A stretch of DNA of 38,227 nt from contig WFTT01000056.1 of the NCBI GenBank assembly GCA_015485335.1, positions 1 to 38,227 on the forward strand, in the 5' to 3' direction. Position numbers and translations under genes: made by a program. Source of the stretch: Robiginitomaculum sp. Lineage in GTDB: Bacteria > Pseudomonadota > Alphaproteobacteria > Caulobacterales > Maricaulaceae. The notes beneath the pieces are model-generated. The model had not been told where the DNA came from, did not search any database, and worked only from the letters and a program-made list of their open reading frames with translations. Positions 29,279 through 37,310 of the stretch are shown in pieces (within the stretch, counting starts at the first letter, position 1; the number at the start of each line of letters is the position of its first letter).

Positions 29279-30571
29279 ATGGGACTGCTGAGCATCAAAT
29301 TGCCGGACGTTGGCGAAGGCGTGGTCGAGGCGGAAATTGTGGAATGGCATGTCAAGGCCGGGAGCAGCGTTGCCGAAGATGATAACCTTGTGGACATCAT
29401 GACCGACAAGGCCACGGTGGAAATTCCCTCGCCGGTTACCGGGGTGATTAAATCCATCACCGGCGAGCCCGGCGATGTGCTGGCCGTGGGCACCGTGATT
29501 GTCACCATCGAAACCGATGCGGCTGGTGTCGCAGAGGAAGAAAGCACAGAGGCACCCATCCTGCGACAAGCACAGGATGAGGATGAAAAAGATCCACCGT
29601 TAAAAGCTACTAAATCTCATCCCCGGATCCAGTCCGGGGCAAGCTCTGAGCCAACCCCAACGCCTCATCCTGAGCCTGTCGAAGAACGAGGCGGCAAAAG
29701 GCCCCTTGCCTCCCCCGCCGTACGCAAAGCGGCCCTGGAGGCCAATATCGACCTTGCCAATGTGCCGGGCACCGGACCGGCCGGGCGCATCAGTCATCAG
29801 GATTTAGAGGACTTTATTGCCGCCGGTGGCCGCCTTGTGGCGCGCCCCGCAAGCCATACTGGCCGTGCCAAGCGCACCGGCACGAGCACGCATAAAATCA
29901 TCGGCCTGCGCCGTAAGATAGCGCAAAATCTGGCCCATTCTAAACGCACCATTCCGCATTTTGCCTATGTCGAAGAGGTGGATATGGAGGCGCTTGAGAC
30001 CCTGCGTGCGCACTTAAATGCCACACGAAATGAAGGCCAGCCCAAGCTGACCCTGTTGCCATTCCTATCCATGGCGCTGATCAAGGTGCTGCCAGACTTT
30101 CCAAACGCCAATGCGCATTATGATAACGAAGCGGGCGTAGCCACCACGTTTGAGGCCGTGCATATGGGCATTGCCACCGCAACGCCCAACGGCCTGATGG
30201 TACCAGTGGTCAAACACGCTGAAGCCATGGATATCTGGACCCTAGCATCTGAAATTTCCCGTGTCTGCACCGCCGCCCGCAATGGCAAGGCCAATAAAGA
30301 CGAGCTTTCCGGCTCGACCATCACCATTACCTCGCTGGGGGCGCTGGGCGGTATTGCCTCCACCCCGGTGATCAATGCCCCGGAAGTCGCCATTATCGGC
30401 GTCAACAAGCTGCAAATCCGCCCGGTCTGGCAGGACGGCGCCTTTGCGCCCCGCAAAATGATGAACCTGTCTTCCAGTTTTGATCATCGCATTGTCGATG
30501 GTTATGACGCGGCCCTGATGATCCAACGGGTCAAAACCGCGCTGGAAAACCCCGCAACCCTCTTTATGTGA
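29279..30571 (+). CDS. bkdB: Branched-chain 2-oxoacid dehydrogenase E2 (dihydrolipoyl acyltransferase)
   Basis: Core of the complex, moving the acyl group from lipoyl to CoA. 430 residues: lipoyl domain 1-80 with the lipoylated Lys in MTDKATVEI; a linker of about 60 residues; peripheral-subunit-binding domain about 139-178 (ASPAVRKAALEANIDL, GTGPAGRISHQDLEDF); catalytic domain 205-430 with active site SSFDHRIVDGYDAA. GGAGG lies five bases before the ATG. Oddly, the linker (about 93-138) is made of inverted-repeat DNA and encodes HPEPVEERGG, a peptide typical of translated repeat elements. Confidence 0.96.
   Translation: MGLLSIKLPDVGEGVVEAEIVEWHVKAGSSVAEDDNLVDIMTDKATVEIPSPVTGVIKSITGEPGDVLAVGTVIVTIETDAAGVAEEESTEAPILRQAQDEDEKDPPLKATKSHPRIQSGASSEPTPTPHPEPVEERGGKRPLASPAVRKAALEANIDLANVPGTGPAGRISHQDLEDFIAAGGRLVARPASHTGRAKRTGTSTHKIIGLRRKIAQNLAHSKRTIPHFAYVEEVDMEALETLRAHLNATRNEGQPKLTLLPFLSMALIKVLPDFPNANAHYDNEAGVATTFEAVHMGIATATPNGLMVPVVKHAEAMDIWTLASEISRVCTAARNGKANKDELSGSTITITSLGALGGIASTPVINAPEVAIIGVNKLQIRPVWQDGAFAPRKMMNLSSSFDHRIVDGYDAALMIQRVKTALENPATLFM
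29557..29691. repeat. Cluster of three palindromic repeat units inside the E2 linker
   Basis: Unit A is CATCCTG-(9)-CAGGATG (29557-29579). Unit B is CCCCGGA-TCCAG-TCCGGGG (29621-29639), a perfect hairpin. Unit C is CCTCATCCTGAGCCTGTCGA and onward to GAGG (29663-29691). All three resemble intergenic palindromic elements of alphaproteobacteria and fit the E2 frame without a stop. Unit B is like half of the paired-hairpin repeats found 2.4-4 kb downstream. Confidence 0.75.
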
Positions 30572-30582
30572 GCGCCTCTGTT

Positions 30583-31992
30583 ATGAGCAAAACCAAAACA
30601 ACTGATGTTCTCATCATTGGTGGCGGCCCGGCGGGTTACCCGTGCGCCATTCGCGCCGCCCAATTGGGGCTAAACGTCATTCTGGTGGATAAAAGCGGCC
30701 TTGGCGGCACCTGTTTAAACCGGGGGTGTATCCCCTCCAAGGCGGTGATCCATGCGGCCAGCCGGTTTGCAGAGATCTCGGACCATGCCGCCGCGCCCGC
30801 CATGGGCATTAGCTGTGCCAAACCCAAAGTGGATATGAAAACGCTGACCGCCTGGAAAGACGATCTGGTCGGCAAGCTAACCTCTGGGGTTGGCATGCTG
30901 CTAAAATCCGCAGGCGCCGAAGTACTGAATGGCTGGGCCGAATTTTCCGATGCCAAAACCTGCACGGTGACGCTGGAAGGCGGTGAAACGCTCACCATCA
31001 GTGCGCAAAACGTAGTGCTGGCCACCGGCTCGGTGGAAGTTGAATTACCATTTTTACCCTTTGAAAATGAGCGCATTATTTCCTCCACCGGGGCATTGGC
31101 GCTGGACAAACTGCCCAAGACCCTTGCGGTCGTGGGCGCGGGCTATATCGGGCTGGAACTGGGCATTGCCTTTGCCAAACTTGGCACCAAAGTCAGCTTT
31201 ATTGAGGCGCTACCGCGAATTTTGCCGCTTTATGACGCCCCTGTCACCCGGCCCGTTTCGCGCTGGTTAAAAACCCACGGGGTGGAGATGCATCTTTCCT
31301 CCAAAGCCAAAGGCCTGACCAAAACCGGCATTGAATTTGAAGATAAAGACGGCAAAGTTCACGAAATTGCCGCCGAAAAAGTGCTGGTGGCCGTGGGCCG
31401 CAAACCCGTCACCCAAGGCTGGGGGCTGGAAAATATGGGCGTGGATATGGACGGACCGTTTGTCCATGTGGATGAGCGGTGCGCCACCACCATGCGCGGG
31501 GTTTATGCCATTGGCGATCTGACCGGCGAGCCGATGCTGGCCCACAAGGGTACGGCGCAGGGCGAAATGGTCGCCGAATTACTGGCCGGGCATCGGAACC
31601 GTTTTGACCCGGTGGCCATCCCCGCCGTGTGTTTTACCGAGCCGGAAATCGTTGGCGTGGGCCAAACCCCGGACGAGGCCAAAGCCGCCGGTGAGGAGAT
31701 CATCACCGGCAAATTCCCCCTCGCCGCCCTTGGCAAGGCGCTCTCTATGCAAGGCGGCAAGGATGGCGGTTTTGTGCGCGTTACGGCTCGCAAGTCCGAT
31801 CATGTGGTGCTGGGTATTCATGCAGTTGGCGCGCATGTTGCCGAGCTATCGGGCGAATTTGCGTTGGCGCTGGAAATGGGGGCGCGTCTGGAGGACATTG
31901 CCGGCACCATTCATGTGCATCCGACATTGAGCGAAGGCTTTGCCGAAAGTGCCATGGCCGCCCTTGGCCAGCCGCTGCATATTACACGCTAA
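30583..31992 (+). CDS. lpdA: Dihydrolipoyl dehydrogenase (E3)
   Basis: Flavoprotein that reoxidises dihydrolipoyl groups of E2 with NAD+. About 469 residues. FAD-binding VLIIGGGPAGYPCA, redox disulfide GGTCLNRGCIPSK (C-x4-C), NAD-binding VVGAGYIGLELGIAFAKLG, and the C-terminal catalytic pair in HVHPTLSEGFAE. I chose the ATG at 30583; a GTG at 30568 that overlaps the E2 stop (GTGA) would add five residues. Last gene of the bkd operon. I see no clear terminator, but paired-hairpin repeat copy 1 begins 18 bases on. Confidence 0.95.
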   Translation: MSKTKTTDVLIIGGGPAGYPCAIRAAQLGLNVILVDKSGLGGTCLNRGCIPSKAVIHAASRFAEISDHAAAPAMGISCAKPKVDMKTLTAWKDDLVGKLTSGVGMLLKSAGAEVLNGWAEFSDAKTCTVTLEGGETLTISAQNVVLATGSVEVELPFLPFENERIISSTGALALDKLPKTLAVVGAGYIGLELGIAFAKLGTKVSFIEALPRILPLYDAPVTRPVSRWLKTHGVEMHLSSKAKGLTKTGIEFEDKDGKVHEIAAEKVLVAVGRKPVTQGWGLENMGVDMDGPFVHVDERCATTMRGVYAIGDLTGEPMLAHKGTAQGEMVAELLAGHRNRFDPVAIPAVCFTEPEIVGVGQTPDEAKAAGEEIITGKFPLAALGKALSMQGGKDGGFVRVTARKSDHVVLGIHAVGAHVAELSGEFALALEMGARLEDIAGTIHVHPTLSEGFAESAMAALGQPLHITR

Positions 31993-32010
31993 CCAAGCTT
32001 CCTGATGTTT

Positions 32011-32099
32011 GCCATTCCGGTGAAAACCGGAATCCAGTAATGAAGCTTATCATTTAAAAGTACAGCATACTGGATCCCGACTTTCGTCGGGATGACGGC
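32011..32099. repeat. Paired-hairpin palindromic repeat, copy 1
   Basis: Hairpin 1 is ATTCCGGT-GAAA-ACCGGAAT (32014-32033). Hairpin 2 is ATCCCGAC-TTTC-GTCGGGAT (32074-32093). Inner ends are ATCCAG and CTGGAT; outer ends GCC-AT and ATGACGGC suggest a 3-bp loss (GTC) on the left. About 89 bp, between lpdA and tRNA-Met. Confidence 0.85.
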
Positions 32100-32190
32100 T
32101 TGTTCTTCACCAGAAAATTGCACAGCAAAATTGCTTGCGCGGAAGCGCACGGGCGCGTATATCCCGCGTCTCAAATCACGGCATTGGTAT

Positions 32191-32267
32191 GGCTGGGTAG
32201 CTCAGTTGGTTAGAGCGCAGGACTCATAATCCTGAGGTCGGGAGTTCAAATCTCCCCCCCGCCACCA
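32191..32267 (+). tRNA. tRNA-Met (CAU anticodon), 3' CCA encoded
   Basis: A 77-nt cloverleaf. Acceptor GGCTGGG with CCCCGCC; D-arm GCTC/GAGC; anticodon stem CAGGA/TCCTG with loop CTCATAA (anticodon 32225-32227); T-arm GGGAG-TTCAAAT-CTCCC; discriminator A then CCA. A seven-pair acceptor stem rules out initiator type only weakly; the D-loop and sequence fit elongator Met. A tRNA-Ile2 with lysidine-modified CAU cannot be fully excluded. The fourth acceptor pair is T-C, a mismatch. A T-rich tract follows (32268-32279). Confidence 0.9.
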
Positions 32268-32282
32268 TTTTTTCTTTTTATG

Positions 32283-32355
32283 TGTGCTATCACGGTGCTG
32301 ACGCCCGCTACTTGAGCACGGTTCTATGTGCTATCGCTTCGCTGATTAAGCACGG
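32283..32355. repeat. Two tandem imperfect hairpin units after the tRNA
   Basis: TGTGCTATC occurs at 32283 and 32327, 44 bp apart. Each copy opens a GTGCT...AGCACGG inverted repeat (32284-32319 and 32328-32353), with a shared GCTGA inside. They lie between the tRNA and repeat copy 2. Not part of a recognised gene. Confidence 0.55.
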
Positions 32356-32365
32356 GAAACACATA

Positions 32366-32449
32366 TTTGTCATTACCCGGCTTGTCCGGGTAATCCAGAT
32401 CGGATTTAACTCTCTATTCGATTGTTGGAACGAGTCCGACAATGACAAA
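32366..32449. repeat. Paired-hairpin palindromic repeat, copy 2
   Basis: Perfect 9-bp terminal inverted repeats TTTGTCATT / AATGACAAA. Hairpin 1 is ATTACCCGG-CTTGT-CCGGGTAAT (32372-32394). Hairpin 2 is ATTGTTGGA-ACGAG-TCCGACAAT (32421-32443, one G-U). About 84 bp, ending 29 bp before the aminotransferase ATG. Confidence 0.88.
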
Positions 32450-32478
32450 GCCTATCCCTCCCCAAAAGGACGCCGCCC

Positions 32479-33594
32479 ATGAAACCGTTTCACCCCACCC
32501 CCAAAACCCTGATGGGGCCCGGCCCGTCTGATGTTCCCGCCCGTATTTTAGAGGCCATGGCGCGCCCCACGGTTGGCCATCTGGACCCGCAATTCATTGC
32601 CCTGATGGACGAGATCAAATCTTTGTTGCGCTTTGCTTTTCAAACCGAAAATGCATTGACCTTTCCGGTCTCAGCGCCGGGATCGGCGGGCATGGAAACC
32701 TGTTTTGTGAACCTTATAGAGCCCGGCGATACGGTCGTGGTGTGCGTAAATGGCGTCTTTGGTGGGCGCATGGTCGAGAACGTCACCCGCGCCGGCGCAA
32801 CCGCCGTGGTGATCAGTGATGACTGGGGAAAACCGGTGGACCTACAAAAGGTGGAAGACACCTTGAAATCCCACCCCGAAGCGAAAATTCTGGCCTTTGT
32901 CCATGCCGAAACCTCCACCGGTGTGCTCTCGGACGCCAAAGCCCTGTGTGCATTGGCACGCGAGCATGATTGTTTGAGCATTGTTGATGCGGTCACATCG
33001 CTGGGTGGCGTGCCGGTAAAGGTCGATGAATGGGGCGTAGATGCAATATATTCGGGTACGCAAAAATGCCTATCCGTACCGCCGGGCTTATCCCCCATCA
33101 GCTTTGGCCCCCGCGCCATTGCCTCTATTGAAGCCCGCGTAACGCCGGTGCAAAGCTGGTTTTTGGATCTCTCTTTGGTAATGAATTATTGGCAGGGTGA
33201 AGGCGGGCGGTCCTATCACCACACCGCGCCCATCAACGCCATGTATGCTTTGCATGAAGGCCTGTTGATGTTGCACGAAGAAGGGCTGGAGGCCGCCTTT
33301 GCCCGCCATCAAACCCAGCATGAGGCGTTGCGCGATGGTCTGGAGGACTTAGGCTTTTCCTTTCTGGTCGAGCCGGAGTATCGCCTGCCGCAACTGAACA
33401 CGGTACACATCCCTGAGCGCGTCACCGATGAAGCGGCGATCCGCAAAAACCTGCTGGAAAAACATGATCTTGAAATTGGCGCCGGATTGGGCGCGCTGGC
33501 AGGAAAGGTCTGGCGCATCGGCCTGATGGGGGCCAGTGCCTGTCCGGCAAATGTGGAAAAATGTCTGGGCGCACTTAAAGACGAGCTGGGCTAG
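32479..33594 (+). CDS. Class V aminotransferase (alanine/serine-glyoxylate aminotransferase family)
   Basis: PLP enzyme of 371 residues that probably transfers an amino group from alanine or serine to glyoxylate. Starts with the family hallmark MGPGPSDVP; PLP ring contact in VDAVTSLGGVPVKVDEWG; Schiff-base Lys in SGTQKCLSVPPGL; C-terminal LGALAGKVWRIGLMGASA. AAAGGA lies about 10 bases before the ATG. It is a single gene bordered by repeat copies 2 and 3. Serine versus alanine preference cannot be decided. Confidence 0.93.
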   Translation: MKPFHPTPKTLMGPGPSDVPARILEAMARPTVGHLDPQFIALMDEIKSLLRFAFQTENALTFPVSAPGSAGMETCFVNLIEPGDTVVVCVNGVFGGRMVENVTRAGATAVVISDDWGKPVDLQKVEDTLKSHPEAKILAFVHAETSTGVLSDAKALCALAREHDCLSIVDAVTSLGGVPVKVDEWGVDAIYSGTQKCLSVPPGLSPISFGPRAIASIEARVTPVQSWFLDLSLVMNYWQGEGGRSYHHTAPINAMYALHEGLLMLHEEGLEAAFARHQTQHEALRDGLEDLGFSFLVEPEYRLPQLNTVHIPERVTDEAAIRKNLLEKHDLEIGAGLGALAGKVWRIGLMGASACPANVEKCLGALKDELG

Positions 33595-33620
33595 GCGGGC
33601 GTTACCAATTCACCTGAACG

Positions 33621-33699
33621 TGTCATCACCCGATTCATTCGGGTGATCCAGCCTTGATGTCTGGAATTCTGGATTACCGGAACAAGTCCGGTAATGACA
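33621..33699. repeat. Paired-hairpin palindromic repeat, copy 3
   Basis: Outer TGTCAT / ATGACA. Hairpin 1 is ATCACCCGA-TTCAT-TCGGGTGAT (33625-33647). Hairpin 2 is ATTACCGGA-ACAAG-TCCGGTAAT (33673-33695). Inner ATCCAG / CTGGAT. About 79 bp between convergent genes; it may also act as a transcription stop. Confidence 0.88.
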
Positions 33700-33710
33700 G
33701 CACTAAGGCA

Positions 33711-34241
33711 CTAATCAGCCAGTTCAACCCGGCCATAAATCAGGCTGTCACGCACCCCGATATGGGTGTCCCAATTGCCTTTTAGGCGACCCTCATAGAT
33801 CATACCGCATTTTTCCGCAATGCGAATAGAGCCGATATTATCCGGGTCCATGTCGGCAAAAATACGCCGCATGCCTTCCCCTTCAAAACCATAAGCCACA
33901 ACGGCTTTGGCGGCCTCGGCCATAATCCCCTGCCCCCAGGCATCACGGCGCAGGATATAACCAAGCTCCGCAATGCGGCTCTCGCGACCGGGTTGTAAAA
34001 TCACCCAGCCCAGCACGGGCTGGCCTCCACCCTTGGTGATCGCCCAGGTCAGGGCCGTGGTCCAGGCCATATTCTCATCCACACGCTTTTGCGATTGCGA
34101 TAGGGATGTGTACGCGGCGTGGGACCAATATTTGCAGACCTCTGCATCGCTAAAAGCAATATGCAGATCCGCCGCATCCGAGGCTTGCAAGGCCCGCAGC
34201 ACCAGGCGTTCGGTGGTGAGCGTTGGCGGTGGAAATTTCAT
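33711..34241 (-). CDS. GNAT family N-acetyltransferase (RimJ/RimL-like)
   Basis: Acetyl-CoA-dependent acyltransferase of 176 residues. It begins [19 protein letters not shown], as in the RimJ/RimL branch. The acetyl-CoA-binding region is [20 protein letters not shown], followed by [19 protein letters not shown]. The target may be a protein N-terminus or a small molecule. Its ATG overlaps the rlmN stop by 4 bp. Confidence 0.9.
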   Translation of the reverse strand: MKFPPPTLTTERLVLRALQASDAADLHIAFSDAEVCKYWSHAAYTSLSQSQKRVDENMAWTTALTWAITKGGGQPVLGWVILQPGRESRIAELGYILRRDAWGQGIMAEAAKAVVAYGFEGEGMRRIFADMDPDNIGSIRIAEKCGMIYEGRLKGNWDTHIGVRDSLIYGRVELAD

Positions 34242-35377
34242 GATGACGCTTGGGCGGTGAGGCGTTCTTTTAAGCGTTCACTGGCGCGTTTTTTAATACT
34301 TTCGGAGCGCAATTGCCCACACGCCGCATCAATATCACGGCCCCGGGGGGTGCGGATCGGCGAAGCATAGCCAGCCTTGTTGACAATTTCAGCAAAGGTT
34401 TCAATGCGTTCCCAGCTAGAACACTCATAGGGCGCGCCGGGCCAGGGATTGAACGGGATCAGATTGATCTTGGCCGGAATACCCCTGAGCAACCGCACCA
34501 GTTCGCGCGCCTCTTCATCGGAATCATTCACGTCTTTTAGCATCACATATTCAAACGTGATGCGCCGGGCATTACTGGCCCCGGGATAGGTGCGGCACGC
34601 ATTTAGCAATTCTTTCAAGGGGTAAGCCTTGTTGATCGGCACCAGTTCATTGCGCAGCTCGTCATTCACCGCATGCAGGGAAATGGCCAGCATAGCCTGG
34701 GTCGTCTCGCCCAGATCGTGCATTTTTGGCACCACACCCGAGGTGGAAACCGTGATGCGGCGACGCGAAATGGCAATGCCCTCGCCGTCGCTTAAAATCG
34801 CCATGGCGGCGGCCACATTTTCAAGATTATAAAGCGGCTCGCCCATGCCCATAAAAACGATATTGGTAATGGCCCGGCTTTCCTGATCCTTGGGTGATTT
34901 TGGCCAGTCATCCAGATCATCGCGGGCGATCATAATCTGGGTAACGATCTCGGCGGCGGTCAGGTTTCGCACCAAAGCCTGCGTGCCGGTATGGCAGAAG
35001 GTACAGTTCAGCGTGCAGCCAACCTGGCTGGAAATGCACAAAGCGCCGGAGCGACCAACGCCCGGAATATACACCGCCTCAACCTCGATACCGGGGCCAA
35101 GTTTGATCAGATATTTGCGCGTGCCGTCCTTGGAGACCTGCCGTTCGCTAAGTGCCGGACGGTCCAGCGTATGGCTCTTGGCCAGGGCGGCCCGCAAAGG
35201 CTTGGCAATGTCGGTCATCGCCTCAAAATCGGTCACGCCAGTATAATAAATCCAGCGCCAGAGCTGGTTCACACGCATACGCGCCTGTTTTTCCGGCACG
35301 CCCGCCGCCAGCACCGCTTTGCGCAGGGCATCGCGGTCCATGCCCGCCAGAGACGGTTTTATAATCGTTTCAGTCAT
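34238..35377 (-). CDS. rlmN: 23S rRNA (adenine-2503-C2)-methyltransferase, radical SAM
   Basis: Methylates C2 of A2503 in 23S rRNA and, in E. coli, A37 of some tRNAs. 379 residues. Radical-SAM cluster CxxxCxxC in [15 protein letters not shown]-binding [14 protein letters not shown]. Catalytic C-terminal Cys in [10 protein letters not shown], together with GRDIDAACG typical of RlmN. N-terminal HhH-like domain with [12 protein letters not shown]. All key residues are present. Confidence 0.97.
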   Translation of the reverse strand: MTETIIKPSLAGMDRDALRKAVLAAGVPEKQARMRVNQLWRWIYYTGVTDFEAMTDIAKPLRAALAKSHTLDRPALSERQVSKDGTRKYLIKLGPGIEVEAVYIPGVGRSGALCISSQVGCTLNCTFCHTGTQALVRNLTAAEIVTQIMIARDDLDDWPKSPKDQESRAITNIVFMGMGEPLYNLENVAAAMAILSDGEGIAISRRRITVSTSGVVPKMHDLGETTQAMLAISLHAVNDELRNELVPINKAYPLKELLNACRTYPGASNARRITFEYVMLKDVNDSDEEARELVRLLRGIPAKINLIPFNPWPGAPYECSSWERIETFAEIVNKAGYASPIRTPRGRDIDAACGQLRSESIKKRASERLKERLTAQASS

Positions 35378-35392
35378 GGCCGCCTTATAGCG

Positions 35393-35905
35393 CTATTTAC
35401 ACAGCGCGTCAGCTTTTTGCAGTGCCGCCGTGATGCCAGAAAGTGAAAACTCATAGGTGGTGGCGGTACCTCGTTTGGATCGCGCCTCGAGGCGCAAAAG
35501 CGAGCCTTTTTTCATGGCATTGATCAGTTTTCGTTCGTCGCTGGTTTCCTCGACAAAGGCTTCATTGCCATCGGTATACATGGTGATCCGCGTCGAGCCG
35601 ACCCGCGCCTTTGGCGGCGGTGTGGCCTTTAACGTATAGCCGGTCATCAGGCTTGGCTGATGCTTGGCAACCCCGGATTTCCACGAACTTACGAAAAATA
35701 TTACATCCCCATGATCGACATTCTTAGGGGCCTTGTCCTGGGCGAAGCTGCGTACATAACACAGAGTATCATCGCCACTTTTAACGGTGAAAACCGCCCA
35801 GTCCTTATAGGTCTGGTGCAGTTTTGGCGCATTGGCCGCCTGGGCACCAGAGGTACCGGCCACCACCATCAACAGAGGTAATACAAAAGAAAATAACGGG
35901 CGCAT
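35393..35905 (-). CDS. Invasion-associated locus B (IalB) family protein
   Basis: Secreted or periplasmic protein of 170 residues. Signal peptide LFSFVLPLLMVVAGTSGAQA, cut before ANAP. Family marks are HQTYKDWAVFTV, DTLCYVRSFAQDKAP and a late Cys (ADALCK). IalB-type proteins are widespread in alphaproteobacteria; outside Bartonella their role is unclear and does not imply virulence. It lies 15 bp upstream of rlmN on the same strand, so co-transcription is likely. Confidence 0.9.
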   Translation of the reverse strand: MRPLFSFVLPLLMVVAGTSGAQAANAPKLHQTYKDWAVFTVKSGDDTLCYVRSFAQDKAPKNVDHGDVIFFVSSWKSGVAKHQPSLMTGYTLKATPPPKARVGSTRITMYTDGNEAFVEETSDERKLINAMKKGSLLRLEARSKRGTATTYEFSLSGITAALQKADALCK

Positions 35906-35955
35906 AATCCATCCTTCAAGCGCTCTATCAAAGCCTATCCCGGCTTAACCCAGCC

Positions 35956-36828
35956 TTAACGAAACACCATAACGGTGACATTTCCCGCCCCATCACAGGC
36001 CGCCCGGCGCATGCCGTGGGAAATGAACGGCATGGCGATGCGCCCCGCCGCATCCACCGCAATCAGACCACCATCACCGCCCTGGCGTTGCATATCGGCC
36101 AGCGCCCCCGCGGCGGCAGCATCTACACTCATCCCGGCATATTTCATACGTGCCGAGACATCGGCAGCGGCGGCCGCGCGGATGAAATATTCACCCTGAC
36201 CGGTACACGAAATGGCTACACGTTCATCTGCCCAAGTGCCTGCCCCGATCAGTGGCGTATCGCCCACCCGGCCCGGCATTTTGTTGAGCACCCCGCCGGT
36301 GGACGTACCGGCGCACAAAGCCCCAGCACGGTCCAGCGCCACACACCCCACGGTGCCATGGCTGAGCGCATCGGTAGCGGCCTGCGAGCGAACCGCCGGT
36401 GTGTAATAGGATTGCGGATCGTCCACAGGCTCCAGGCCAGCCTCGGCACAAAACTTTGCCGCCCCGGATCCGGCCAGCAATACATGAGGCGTCTTGTCCA
36501 TCACCGCCCGGGCCGCCGTAATGGGAGAACGAAAGCCAGAGAGGGCGCATACCGCCCCGGCGCGGCGTTTTTTGCCATCCATAATGGCGGCATCCAGTTC
36601 GAAAACCCCATCGCGATTGGGCGCCGCCCCTTTGCCAGCGATATAATAGCCGGCCTCCTCCAGACCACGGATCATCGCCACCACCGCCTCGATCGCGGCG
36701 GCCCCTTTGGCCAGCATCACACGCCCTTCATCCAGAAGTGCGCCCATATTGGCCTCTTCGCGGGACTGGTCAGAATTGCGAATCGGGCCGGCACCACCAT
36801 GCAGTGCCAGGGCAAATGGCGCGCTCAA
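35956..36828 (-). CDS. Isoaspartyl peptidase / L-asparaginase (Ntn hydrolase, type III)
   Basis: Self-cleaving N-terminal nucleophile hydrolase that removes isoaspartyl residues and splits asparagine. 290 residues, slightly short. FALALHGGAGP at the N terminus; the nucleophile Thr159 in SHGTVGCVALD, where autocleavage gives the two subunits; AGTSTGGVLNKMPGRVGDTP is the substrate loop. It begins with TTG at 36828, overlapping the DUF1232 stop (TTGA), with AAGG about 10 bases upstream; no ATG fits the N terminus. Confidence 0.92.
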   Translation of the reverse strand: MSAPFALALHGGAGPIRNSDQSREEANMGALLDEGRVMLAKGAAAIEAVVAMIRGLEEAGYYIAGKGAAPNRDGVFELDAAIMDGKKRRAGAVCALSGFRSPITAARAVMDKTPHVLLAGSGAAKFCAEAGLEPVDDPQSYYTPAVRSQAATDALSHGTVGCVALDRAGALCAGTSTGGVLNKMPGRVGDTPLIGAGTWADERVAISCTGQGEYFIRAAAAADVSARMKYAGMSVDAAAAGALADMQRQGGDGGLIAVDAAGRIAMPFISHGMRRAACDGAGNVTVMVFR

Positions 36829-37229
36829 TCTGTGCTGACCTTTACCGGGCGGCGCAACAAAGCGCGCGCTGCCTCGCTGTGGCGAGGTTTGATATGTACA
36901 CTGACCATGCCCATGGCCGTGGCCAGTACCGTGGCATCATCGGTAAAACCAAGGGCGGCAATGAAATCCGGGATCAGATCGGTGGGCAGGACAAAATAGG
37001 CCAGCGCCGCAAATAATACCCCTTTGACCCGGGTTGGGGTTTGCCCATCGGTGGCACAATAATAGGCCGCACCCAATTCCTCGGAAAACGGAACCTTGCC
37101 CATGGTGGCCCAAAACTTCGGCCAAAAGCGACGCGGTGGCCTGTGTTTGGGCGTTTCCAGCACCAGCGGAAGATTTTTAATCATTTCACGCTCAAAACCT
37201 GCATCAAGGCTGTTGGGTTCTTCAGTCAT
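36825..37229 (-). CDS. DUF1232 (YkvA family) protein
   Basis: Protein of 134 residues of unknown function. The DUF1232 core, LFAALAYFVLPTDLIPDFIA then ALGFTDDATVLATAMGMV, forms a short hydrophobic hairpin and suggests membrane association. An N-terminal region of about 65 residues precedes it. The stop overlaps the TTG of the isoaspartyl peptidase gene. Confidence 0.88.
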   Translation of the reverse strand: MTEEPNSLDAGFEREMIKNLPLVLETPKHRPPRRFWPKFWATMGKVPFSEELGAAYYCATDGQTPTRVKGVLFAALAYFVLPTDLIPDFIAALGFTDDATVLATAMGMVSVHIKPRHSEAARALLRRPVKVSTD

Positions 37230-37310
37230 TGCGATAACATGCCTCCATAGGGTCCATCAGGATATGTCCCCGATATGACCAATTGATTACGGCAAAGAGA
37301 AGGCACAGTT

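Noticed and set aside
28736-29569. Open frame of 277 residues opposite bkdA2 and bkdB
   Set aside because: Shadow of two coupled, well-recognised genes.
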